Assembly: GCA_900754255.1 (NCBI GenBank)
Contig: CAAECI010000082.1
Coordinates: forward strand, 1-13,358
DNA from: an uncultured Succinivibrio sp.
Lineage (GTDB): Bacteria > Pseudomonadota > Gammaproteobacteria > Enterobacterales > Succinivibrionaceae
Reading direction: 5' to 3'
Length of the DNA stretch: 13,358 bases
The notes below the pieces were generated by a model that searched no databases, had not been told where the DNA came from, and was given only the letters and a program-made list of their open reading frames with translations. Position numbers and translations under genes: made by a program. The number at the start of each line of letters is the position of its first letter. The first letter of the stretch is position 1. Below are positions 7,280 through 13,358 of the stretch, piece after piece.

Positions 7280-9196
7280 TCAGCCGAGCAACAATGAATT
7301 TAGGTTTTTAACGAAGCTTGAGGGATCCTTAAGTCCGCCCTGATCGGCAAGCAGAGCCTGCTCAAAAATGATCTCAGCCCACTTCTTAAAGCGCTCGTCG
7401 TCACTTTCGGCAAAGGCCTTCTTAACCAAGGCATGATCGGGATTGAGCTCGAGAGTATATTTCTCATCGGGAAGCTTCTGACCCGAGGCCTCAAGCAGAC
7501 GCTTCATCTGCGAGGTCATCATACGATTGGAATCGGAGATCACGCAGGAAGGTGAATCGGTAAGACGTGAGGAGATCTCAACATCCTTAACCTTATCGCC
7601 AAGAGCGGTCTTAAAGCGCTCGATGAGATCCTTGTTCTCCTTGGCGGCAGTCTCCTTCTTTTCCTTCTCTTCCTTAGCACCCAGCTCGTCGGAAAGCTTG
7701 AGATCGGAGGCGGCGGCGGAGACGAATTCCTTACCCGCATAGTCGTTCACGTTGCCCATGAGCCACTCATCGATGCGCTGCCACATGAGCAACACCTCGA
7801 TGCCCTTCTTCTTGAGAGTCTCAAGATAAGGGGAGTTGGCGGCAGCCTCGTAGCTATCAGCGGTCAGATAATAGATCTTGTCCTGTCCCTTCTGCATGCG
7901 AGCAATATAATCGTCAAGCGATACGCATTCCTTTGAGCCCTCGCCTGCGGTGGAGGCAAAGCGCAGAAGCTTCATCACCGCCTCGCGATTGTCGTAATCC
8001 TCGGCAGGACCTTCCTTCAGGCAATTGCCGAATTGTCCCCAGAACTGCTCATACTCGTCCTTGTGATCCTTGGCTAATTTCTCAAGCATCTGCAGAGAAC
8101 GCTTGGTCAGTGCCTTCTTGAGCTTTCTCGTTACCTGAGATTCCTGCAAAAGCTCACGGGATACGTTCAAAGGCAAGGCGTTGGTATCGACAAGACCTGA
8201 AATGAAACGCAAATAGTTGGGCAGGAAGGCTTCGGCCTTATCCATGATAAATACGCGCTGCACAAAGAGCTTCAGACCGTGCTGATGCTCTCTGGTGAAC
8301 AGATCCCACGGTGCATTCTTTGGCACGAAGAGCAAGGAGGTATAGTCCATGCTACCCTCAACCTTGTTGTGAGCCCAGGTCAAGGGATCCTGATAATCAT
8401 GGGAAATGTGCTTGTAAAACTCCTTGTACTCCTCATCCTTTATATCCTTAGGATTGCGGGTCCACAGAGCCTTGGCATCATTAACCTGCTCCCACTCATA
8501 ATGAGATTTGGGCTCCTTTTTCTCCTCCTCGGAGGCATTCTCGGCCGGAGCGTCGAATTTTTGCACCCACAGCATGACAGGCACGCTGATGTGATCTGAG
8601 TATTTGGTGATGGCATCACGTAAGGTCCACTCCTCAAGGAACTCTGAGGCATTGTCCTTAAGGTGCAGTATAACCTCGGTTCCGCGGCTCTTACGATTGA
8701 TATTCTCGGATTCAAATTCACCCGAACCATCTGACTCCCAACGTACGCCCTGATCCTCGGAGGCATTTACCGAGCGGGACAGCACGGTCACGCGATCGGC
8801 CACGATGAAGGCGGAATAAAAGCCTACGCCGAACTGACCAATAAGCTGTGAATCCTTAGCGGCATCCCCGGTAAGGTTCTTCATGAACTCCTCGGTACCG
8901 GATTCGGCAATGGTGCCCAAGTGGCTGTTGGCCTCCTCCAGAGTCATACCAATACCGTTATCGGTAATGGTAAGAGTCTTGGCATCCTTATCGGCCTTAA
9001 CGGTGATCTTAAAATCAGGATCATCCTTTATAAGCTCAGGCTTGGTAAGTGCCAAAAAGTGCAATTTATCGATGGCATCGGAGGCATTGGAGACGATCTC
9101 ACGCAGGAAGACCTCACGATTGGAATAAAGTGAATTTGCCAGCAGATCGAGCAACTTGGCGACCTGGGTTTGAAAACTATGCTTGGCAGCTGCCAT
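7280..9196 (-). CDS. htpG: Chaperone HtpG (bacterial Hsp90)
   Basis: ATP-dependent cytosolic chaperone that works with DnaK in protein remodelling. 638 residues (E. coli 624). The GHKL ATPase domain shows REIVSNASDAIDKL (E33, N37, D40), the DNGIGMT box (D79-T85), the lid GTIAESGT and IGQFGVGFYSAFIVAD, then RGTEVILHL. The middle domain (about 240-510) contains YLRFISGLVDTNALPLNVSREL, typical of the family, and the C-terminal dimerisation domain is complete. An acidic/lysine-rich linker (about 218-227) joins the first two domains. The start has GGAG about 10 nt upstream, slightly long spacing. A heat-shock promoter precedes it and adk follows it. Confidence 0.98.
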   Translation of the reverse strand: MAAAKHSFQTQVAKLLDLLANSLYSNREVFLREIVSNASDAIDKLHFLALTKPELIKDDPDFKITVKADKDAKTLTITDNGIGMTLEEANSHLGTIAESGTEEFMKNLTGDAAKDSQLIGQFGVGFYSAFIVADRVTVLSRSVNASEDQGVRWESDGSGEFESENINRKSRGTEVILHLKDNASEFLEEWTLRDAITKYSDHISVPVMLWVQKFDAPAENASEEEKKEPKSHYEWEQVNDAKALWTRNPKDIKDEEYKEFYKHISHDYQDPLTWAHNKVEGSMDYTSLLFVPKNAPWDLFTREHQHGLKLFVQRVFIMDKAEAFLPNYLRFISGLVDTNALPLNVSRELLQESQVTRKLKKALTKRSLQMLEKLAKDHKDEYEQFWGQFGNCLKEGPAEDYDNREAVMKLLRFASTAGEGSKECVSLDDYIARMQKGQDKIYYLTADSYEAAANSPYLETLKKKGIEVLLMWQRIDEWLMGNVNDYAGKEFVSAAASDLKLSDELGAKEEKEKKETAAKENKDLIERFKTALGDKVKDVEISSRLTDSPSCVISDSNRMMTSQMKRLLEASGQKLPDEKYTLELNPDHALVKKAFAESDDERFKKWAEIIFEQALLADQGGLKDPSSFVKNLNSLLLG

Positions 9197-9256
9197 TTTT
9201 GCAAAACTCCGTCAACTAATGTTTAACGCAATCGTGTGATCGCGCTTTTAGTGCCT

Positions 9257-9284
9257 ACGTGGGGTCTTATTATTATTTTTCAAG
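9257..9284 (-). promoter_or_regulatory. Sigma-32 (RpoH) heat-shock promoter of htpG
   Basis: On the minus strand CTTGAAA (9284-9278) is followed after 13 bp by CCCCACGT (9264-9257). That matches the RpoH consensus CTTGAAA-N(11-16)-CCCCATnT at all but one specified base. The start would be near 9250, about 50 nt before the htpG ATG. Known RpoH control of htpG in E. coli supports the reading. An 11-bp palindrome (GTGAGCCTCAC, 9300-9310) lies 16 bp upstream and might be a regulator site, with no further support. Confidence 0.85.
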
Positions 9285-9345
9285 GTCATCGTCGACTGTG
9301 TGAGCCTCACTGCACTCAAAAGCATCAGCAATAAAAAAATAATTC

Positions 9346-9427
9346 TAACAAAATTATCTTAAATAACAAAAAGTTATTAAATAATGTTGGCTATAGCTAA
9401 CAAAATAGTTGCCTTATGCTAACTATT
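9346..9427. repeat. AT-rich cluster of inverted and short direct repeats in the htpG/eno spacer
   Basis: Three dyads follow one another. AATAAC/GTTATT is at 9362-9367 and 9373-9378. A 16-bp near-palindrome GTTGGCTATAGCTAAC with one mismatched pair is at 9386-9401. AATAGTT/AACTATT is at 9404-9410 and 9421-9427. TAACAAAA also occurs three times (9346, 9364, 9398). The third dyad overlaps the -35 of the predicted eno promoter, as an operator would. No specific regulator is recognised. The rest of the gene-free 9197-9522 region is described in the adjoining promoter and terminator entries. Confidence 0.5.
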
Positions 9428-9437
9428 AAATTATTAT
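9409..9437 (+). promoter_or_regulatory. Predicted eno promoter
   Basis: TTGCCT (9409-9414; 4 of 6) and TATTAT (9432-9437; 5 of 6) with a 17-bp spacer. The start should lie at about 9444-9445. It is the best rightward promoter in the spacer. No adequate promoter fits between the downstream hairpin and the eno ribosome site, so eno transcripts from here must cross the terminator at 9464. Confidence 0.6.
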
Positions 9438-9443
9438 GAAGAC

Positions 9444-9490
9444 CATAGAGAAATCTCAAGTTTGCGGCGACAAGGGTCGCCGCTTTTTTT
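9444..9490 (+). ncRNA. Possible short terminated leader RNA upstream of eno
   Basis: If the promoter at 9409 and the terminator at 9464 both work, a transcript of about 46 nt results. It would be a short 5' segment (with a weak GAG/CTC hairpin at 9448-9457) followed by a GC-rich stem and a U tail, a layout like Hfq-bound small RNAs. It could be only the aborted product of leader attenuation. The 5' end is inferred, the 3' end is well supported. Confidence 0.35.
9464..9490 (+). terminator. Strong intrinsic terminator in the eno leader
   Basis: A perfect 8-bp GC-rich stem, GCGGCGAC (9464-9471) with GTCGCCGC (9476-9483), AAGG loop, then seven T (9484-9490). It acts rightward only; the other strand has no T run. 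The nearest rightward gene upstream is mfd, more than 3.5 kb away and already terminated, with only leftward genes between. So it either attenuates eno or ends a small RNA. No obvious competing antiterminator pairing is visible in the short leader. Confidence 0.85.
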
Positions 9491-9522
9491 CAACGCCTGG
9501 TGCTTAAATTACGGAGATAAAA

Positions 9523-10821
9523 ATGTCAAAAATCGTAAAAGTCCTTGCCCGCGAAATCATCGACTCCCGCGGTAATCCTACCGTCGAGGCCGATGTGTAC
9601 CTTAATGACGGATCCTTCGGTCGCGCCGCCGCCCCCTCAGGAGCCTCCACGGGTATTCGTGAAGCGCTCGAGCTTCGCGACGGAGATCCCAAGCGCTTTG
9701 GAGGCAAGGGCGTTTTAAAGGCCGTTGCCAACGTCAATGAAAAAATAGCCCCCGCCGTTTTGGGGCTTGATGCAGCCGATCAAAGAAGCTTGGATGAAAA
9801 AATGATCGCCCTTGACGGTACCAAAAACAAATCGTCCCTAGGCGCCAACGCCATTCTCGCCGTCTCGCTTGCAACCGCAAAAGCCGAGGCTGCCTCGCGC
9901 AGGATCCCGCTTTATGCATGGATTGCACAATTAAACGGTACCGCCGGCGTTTATTCCATGCCCTTGCCTATGATGAATATACTCAACGGCGGAGCCCATG
10001 CCCAAAATAACGTCGATATCCAGGAATTCATGATCCAACCGGTGGGAGCTACCTCCATACGCGAGGCCGTACGCATGGGAGCCGAGGTATTTCACAGCCT
10101 GCAAAGGGTATTGAAAAAAAAGGGCCATGCCTCGGGCGTGGGTGATGAGGGAGGTTTTGCCCCGAACCTAAATTCAAATGCCGAGGCCTTCTCCTGTATT
10201 GAAGAGGCCGTAGTGCTTGCCGGCTATCGCTTCGGTAAAGATATAACTCTGGCCATGGACTGCGCCTCCTCGGAGTTTTACGATCCCCAAACCCAAAGAT
10301 ATGAGCTTAAGGGAGAGGGAAAAAGCTTCGATTCAGCCGGCTTCACTCAATATCTGCAGGAGCTTTGTGATCGCTACCCCATCGTTTCCATCGAAGACGG
10401 ACAGGATGAGGGCGACTGGGATGGATTTAAGCACTTGACCGACGTATTGGGCTCTAAGATCCAACTCGTAGGCGACGATCTCTTCGTGACCAATACCGAG
10501 ATCCTAAAGGAAGGCATTGCCAAGGGCGTTGCCAATTCCATCCTCATCAAATTCAATCAAATTGGAACCCTGACTGAGACCTTAGATGCCATAGCCATGG
10601 CCAAAAAGGCCGGCTATACGGCCATAGTCTCCCATCGCTCCGGAGAAACCGAGGACACAACCATTGCCCACCTTGCCGTAGGTACCGCCTGCGGACAGAT
10701 CAAAACCGGATCCATGAGCCGCTCCGATCGTGTAGCCAAATACAACGAGCTCATACGCATCGAAGAGGAACTGGGTGACAAGGCTCCTTTTTTAGGTTTA
10801 AAGAATGTTAAAAATCAATAG
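9523..10821 (+). CDS. eno: Enolase
   Basis: Glycolytic enzyme converting 2-phosphoglycerate to phosphoenolpyruvate in the cytoplasm; in proteobacteria also commonly part of the RNA degradosome. 432 residues, as in E. coli. Visible features are the substrate loop SGASTGIREALELRDGD, catalytic E209 in GDEGGFAPN, magnesium ligands D246 (LAMDCASSEF), E291 (SIEDG) and D318 (VGDDLF), catalytic K343 in ILIKFNQIGTLTET, and SHRSGETEDTTIAHLAVG. Small departures from the usual wording are EDGQDEGDW (often EDGLDESDW) and TIAHLAVG (often TIADLAVG); no catalytic residue is lost. ACGGAG lies 6 nt before the ATG. Unlike in E. coli, it does not follow pyrG. It stands alone behind a leader terminator and ends at a strong terminator. 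Confidence 0.98.
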   Translation: MSKIVKVLAREIIDSRGNPTVEADVYLNDGSFGRAAAPSGASTGIREALELRDGDPKRFGGKGVLKAVANVNEKIAPAVLGLDAADQRSLDEKMIALDGTKNKSSLGANAILAVSLATAKAEAASRRIPLYAWIAQLNGTAGVYSMPLPMMNILNGGAHAQNNVDIQEFMIQPVGATSIREAVRMGAEVFHSLQRVLKKKGHASGVGDEGGFAPNLNSNAEAFSCIEEAVVLAGYRFGKDITLAMDCASSEFYDPQTQRYELKGEGKSFDSAGFTQYLQELCDRYPIVSIEDGQDEGDWDGFKHLTDVLGSKIQLVGDDLFVTNTEILKEGIAKGVANSILIKFNQIGTLTETLDAIAMAKKAGYTAIVSHRSGETEDTTIAHLAVGTACGQIKTGSMSRSDRVAKYNELIRIEEELGDKAPFLGLKNVKNQ

Positions 10822-10856
10822 AAGAAGCTTTTATCCGGCTTCATAAATGCGTAAGG

Positions 10857-10883
10857 AGAGCCCGCATTGGCGGGCTCTTTTTT
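10857..10883 (+). terminator. Intrinsic terminator of eno
   Basis: A 9-bp stem, AGAGCCCGC (10857-10865) with GCGGGCTCT (10870-10878), ATTG loop, and a run of six T (10878-10883). It begins 35 bp after the eno stop. Its T run overlaps the stop codon of the convergent permease gene (10882-10884). In the opposite direction only TCTCCTT-like sequence follows the stem, so it would terminate leftward transcripts poorly. Confidence 0.9.
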
Positions 10884-12093
10884 AAGTCCTTTCAAAGTGC
10901 GGCCCATCTATATCGCAATCTCTGTATCCGTTGCGCAGACGCTTTTGCTCAGCTTGGCAGCGCACAGTGAAGATCAGCGCCAAAAAGGCTATATACAGCA
11001 GATAATATCCGTAATAAGCTAAAACTCCTGACTGATATTCACCTCTTTGAGCTATATCGCGCAAAAATGAATACTGCCAGGTCAGAGGCCATATTCTGGA
11101 GATTGATCTTACCCAATCAGTTAAAAAAGGAATGGCCATAGTGGATCCGCCCAGAATAAAACCGGGAGGAACGAACAAAATCATAAAGGATGCGCCGATC
11201 CCGGCATTTCCGGCATTCCACGACAGGATCATGGCAATAAGACCGATGGCAAGCCCAGTTGTGGCAAGGGTCAACAAAAAGAAGCCCCAGGAGCCCTCAA
11301 ATCGAAGCTGTCCGAAATTTATAAGCAGACAAAAGGCACAGGAAAGCCCCGCACAATAAAAGATCACATATGGAAAAAGGCGTGATGCCATGGAAAAAGC
11401 TCCCCTGCCGACGGCCCTCTCCCACTGTCCCGTCGCATGCAATCGCCCTGTGATCATCAAAACCGACAAACCCAAATATATGGAGGAAAAAAAGATCGTA
11501 ATGGCGATCACGAAAGAATTTGTGGAAGAAAAAACCGGATCGAAAAGCCTACGCTCCAAAATACGCATGGGCGATACTGCAGCCTCAGCCAGATCCGTGG
11601 ACATACGCCCGAGAGTGGCGATCTTAGGAACGGCCGTGCCGTAGCCCTCCTCTGCCACGATTTCATTTAAGGAGCTCATGGCCAGACCGTTTTGAGCAGA
11701 ATTCGTGTAATCAGCGTAATAGCCGAGCACCACGCTGCGATCGCCGTTTAAAAGCTGCTTTTCACAATCTTTGGGAATATACAAAACACCGATGTTGCGA
11801 TCATTCATCAAAAGAGACACTGGATCTACGGCGTTATGATAAATTTCATGCACCTCAAGATATGCCGAGGCATCAAGCTTTTGGGCAAGCTCCCTGGAAT
11901 AGCGGCTGTCATCAAGATCAATGAGTGCAATTCTGCCGTCAAATACGACCTGATGTTGCAGAAGCACCGAAAAAATAATGCCGGTAACAAGAGCCACCAT
12001 CAGCGAAAGCTTGTGATAAGGCATGGACAGCCCGGAGCGCATGATCTCAACCTCCTCGCAGAAGGCCTGCTTTACGGATTCAATCATAGTCAT
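10882..12093 (-). CDS. ABC-2 type transporter permease (YhhJ/YbhR-like)
   Basis: 403 residues from the chosen start. Topology is one membrane helix near residues 30-48, a periplasmic domain of about 140 residues, then five more helices (VIAITIFFSSIYLGLSVLMI, LFPYVIFYCAGLSCAFCLLI, FLLTLATTGLAIGLIAMIL, IGASFMILFVPPGFILGG, YYLLYIAFLALIFTV). This is the ABC2_membrane_3 layout of permeases that pair with HlyD-type adaptors in export. The frame is open to a TTG at 12099, but GGAG at 12105-12101 lies 7 nt before the ATG at 12093 and too close to the TTG, so I choose the ATG. It overlaps the adaptor gene by 14 bp, implying coupled translation. No ATPase gene is in the window. The substrate is unknown. 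Confidence 0.9.
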   Translation of the reverse strand: MTMIESVKQAFCEEVEIMRSGLSMPYHKLSLMVALVTGIIFSVLLQHQVVFDGRIALIDLDDSRYSRELAQKLDASAYLEVHEIYHNAVDPVSLLMNDRNIGVLYIPKDCEKQLLNGDRSVVLGYYADYTNSAQNGLAMSSLNEIVAEEGYGTAVPKIATLGRMSTDLAEAAVSPMRILERRLFDPVFSSTNSFVIAITIFFSSIYLGLSVLMITGRLHATGQWERAVGRGAFSMASRLFPYVIFYCAGLSCAFCLLINFGQLRFEGSWGFFLLTLATTGLAIGLIAMILSWNAGNAGIGASFMILFVPPGFILGGSTMAIPFLTDWVRSISRIWPLTWQYSFLRDIAQRGEYQSGVLAYYGYYLLYIAFLALIFTVRCQAEQKRLRNGYRDCDIDGPHFERT

Positions 12094-13237
12094 TGGCAAG
12101 CTCCACAGTCATTCCGCGCAGAAGCTGCGGATCCTGATCGGTATATACACGCATCTTAAAGGAGGTTAGATCGGCCTGTCCCTGCTCGCGTGTCATACGC
12201 AGATCGGCAAAAGACGGAGCCGCCAGCACAAAACGAATGTCACCGCCTACACTTCTGGCAAGTGCGGGAGCATAGCCTTCAATCCTGCCTCCTGCATGGT
12301 AATGTGCCGCAGCCTTTTCACTGATATAAACATCAAAATACTTACGGTTGCTTTCAATTACAACGGCAGGAGATGAGGCTGCAACCATCTCTCCCTCGTC
12401 ATACATGATCTCGAGCACCCTACCGTCCTCAGGAGCGTAAAGCTTGGTACGCTTTAGATTTAACTCCTGTTGTTGCAATTGAGCCTGCAAAGAATCATGC
12501 TGGGCCCTTAAGGCGCGCAGCTCATTTTCCATATTCTCGGTATCAACCTTTTGCTGTATGACGGAAGAAAGCGTCATGCCGCTTGCATCGTGATCGCGCT
12601 TTAGCCTTTGCAGTTGCTCATCGGTGGCACCTAAGGTCAGCTTCGCAAGGCTCTTTTTTATTGACGTAACCTGTGCAAGATCCTGTAAATATACGGATCG
12701 AGCCTCATCGTAGCTTGATTTTGAGACGGCTGCGGCCTTATCCAGGTTCTCATAGCGCTTATACTGAGCCTGAGCTCTTGTCAGCTCGGCCTCTGCTCCC
12801 TGAAAAGAGGCATATAATTCCTCAATCTCACGCCACAAAGAGATCTCGGAGGTGCGCACGCGATCCCTCGAATTCTTTAAGCTTGTCGTCTGCGCATCCA
12901 ATTGCGCATCAATATTTCTAAGCTGTGCCTTCAAAGAGGCTACGGCAAGCTCTATGTCCTCGGCATTTATTTCGAGCAACAAATCGCCTTTTTTTACTGT
13001 ATCCGACTCATTTACACGGCGTTTTACTAATCTCCCGCCCACATTTTCAAAGGATACCGAAATCTCATCTGCGGCAACCACTCCCGCCTGTAATCTTCGG
13101 GCCTGGGTTACGGCATCAGATCTGGTCCCGATCATAATGAGCAAAGATGCCGTACATATGATCACCACAAAAAACATTAGCGTTCTGAAAACAGGCCGAG
13201 ATTTCAGATCATCAATTCCTTTTTTGATCCCTGACAT
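12080..13237 (-). CDS. HlyD-family periplasmic adaptor (membrane fusion protein)
   Basis: 385 residues. The short cytoplasmic N-terminus is followed by one membrane anchor (about 18-37, LMFFVVIICTASLLIMIG). The first half of the lipoyl-like domain follows (about 48-95, VSFENVGGRLVKRRVNESDTVKKGDLLLEI). A long coiled-coil hairpin rich in Ala, Gln, Glu, Leu and Arg spans about 95-265. The second lipoyl half is near 265-295 (YAPEDGRVLEIMYDEGEMV), and a beta-barrel region runs to the C-terminus. Such adaptors bridge an inner-membrane pump to an outer-membrane channel. The ATG has a weak ribosome site (ACGGA about 8 nt upstream). It is the first visible gene of a leftward pair with the ABC-2 permease. 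The resemblance to YhiI/YbhG is structural; no substrate can be inferred. Confidence 0.92.
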   Translation of the reverse strand: MSGIKKGIDDLKSRPVFRTLMFFVVIICTASLLIMIGTRSDAVTQARRLQAGVVAADEISVSFENVGGRLVKRRVNESDTVKKGDLLLEINAEDIELAVASLKAQLRNIDAQLDAQTTSLKNSRDRVRTSEISLWREIEELYASFQGAEAELTRAQAQYKRYENLDKAAAVSKSSYDEARSVYLQDLAQVTSIKKSLAKLTLGATDEQLQRLKRDHDASGMTLSSVIQQKVDTENMENELRALRAQHDSLQAQLQQQELNLKRTKLYAPEDGRVLEIMYDEGEMVAASSPAVVIESNRKYFDVYISEKAAAHYHAGGRIEGYAPALARSVGGDIRFVLAAPSFADLRMTREQGQADLTSFKMRVYTDQDPQLLRGMTVELANDYD

Positions 13238-13358
13238 ATTTAATTTCCGTTTACGAATTTAAGACAAAAGAAAAACGAACGTAACTATTCAGAACCCCAT
13301 ATGATTTTCTGATTGTTACTACCCGAAACACTGGCTTACACAGCCCGTGTGTTCTTGA
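13238..13358. other. Right-edge non-coding region
   Basis: No gene recognised. An imperfect hairpin can form between ACACTGGCT (13328-13336) and AGCCCGTGT (13342-13350) with one mismatch, and TCAGAA/TTCTGA forms another short dyad just to its left. On the minus strand one frame stays open from the edge to a TAA about 15 bp before the adaptor gene, so it could be the tail of an upstream gene. With 39 codons and no recognisable content this cannot be decided. Confidence 0.3.

Noticed and set aside
9384..9422. A 12-codon rightward frame (MLAIANKIVALC) that could be a leader peptide
   Set aside because: No ribosome site, and it lies upstream of the best transcription start.
9436..9507. A 23-codon rightward frame beginning MKTIEKSQVCGDK that runs through the eno leader terminator
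   Set aside because: No Shine-Dalgarno sequence; its ATG overlaps the predicted -10 element, and the codons through the stem and T run look incidental. A leader-peptide role cannot be excluded but has no support.
9504..9509. TGCTTAAAT as an extended -10 promoter for eno downstream of the terminator
   Set aside because: No -35, and transcription would start inside or after the ribosome site, leaving almost no leader.
12094..12099. TTG start two codons upstream for the ABC-2 permease
   Set aside because: The GGAG would be only 1 nt from the TTG but 7 nt from the ATG at 12093.

Overview
The window looks like core chromosome of a gammaproteobacterium. Mfd, adenylate kinase, HtpG and enolase are all full length and close to their enterobacterial counterparts. 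htpG and adk are adjacent and co-oriented, as in Escherichia coli. Coding DNA is of intermediate GC content and the spacers are AT-rich. The overall flavour would fit a host-associated anaerobe such as the Succinivibrionaceae, but that placement is an impression from the proteins, not a computed result. I see no phage, transposon, CRISPR array, tRNA or rRNA.

Left part (1-2276, all minus strand): the 5' end of an unrecognised gene running off the left edge, a small exported protein, and a polytopic membrane protein of the DUF6056/GT-C-like type. The edge gene appears to have its own promoter. Its start point would fall in an 11-bp C tract (minus strand), followed by a large hairpin. This is one of the two oddest regulatory layouts here.

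Middle (2381-9196): mfd runs rightward and ends at a bidirectional terminator. It converges there on a minus-strand block of htpG, adk and a small periplasmic protein. htpG has a near-consensus heat-shock (sigma-32) promoter. adk has its own housekeeping-type promoter after a terminator-like hairpin, and the periplasmic gene follows adk by 5 bp, so the two are probably co-transcribed.

The htpG/eno spacer (9197-9522) is the only gene-free stretch over 300 bp. It holds the htpG heat-shock promoter, an AT-rich cluster of inverted repeats, a good rightward promoter, and a textbook intrinsic terminator 32 bp before the eno start codon. No other rightward gene lies nearby, so this terminator sits in the leader of eno itself. 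It implies attenuation or a very short terminated RNA.

Right part (10857-13358): eno ends at a strong terminator that abuts the end of a leftward two-gene unit, a HlyD-type adaptor followed by an ABC-2 permease with overlapping reading frames. These would be inner-membrane and periplasmic parts of an efflux or secretion pump. Its ATPase and outer-membrane channel are not in the window. I did not find a wholly new multi-gene system; the most notable signals are the two regulatory leaders.
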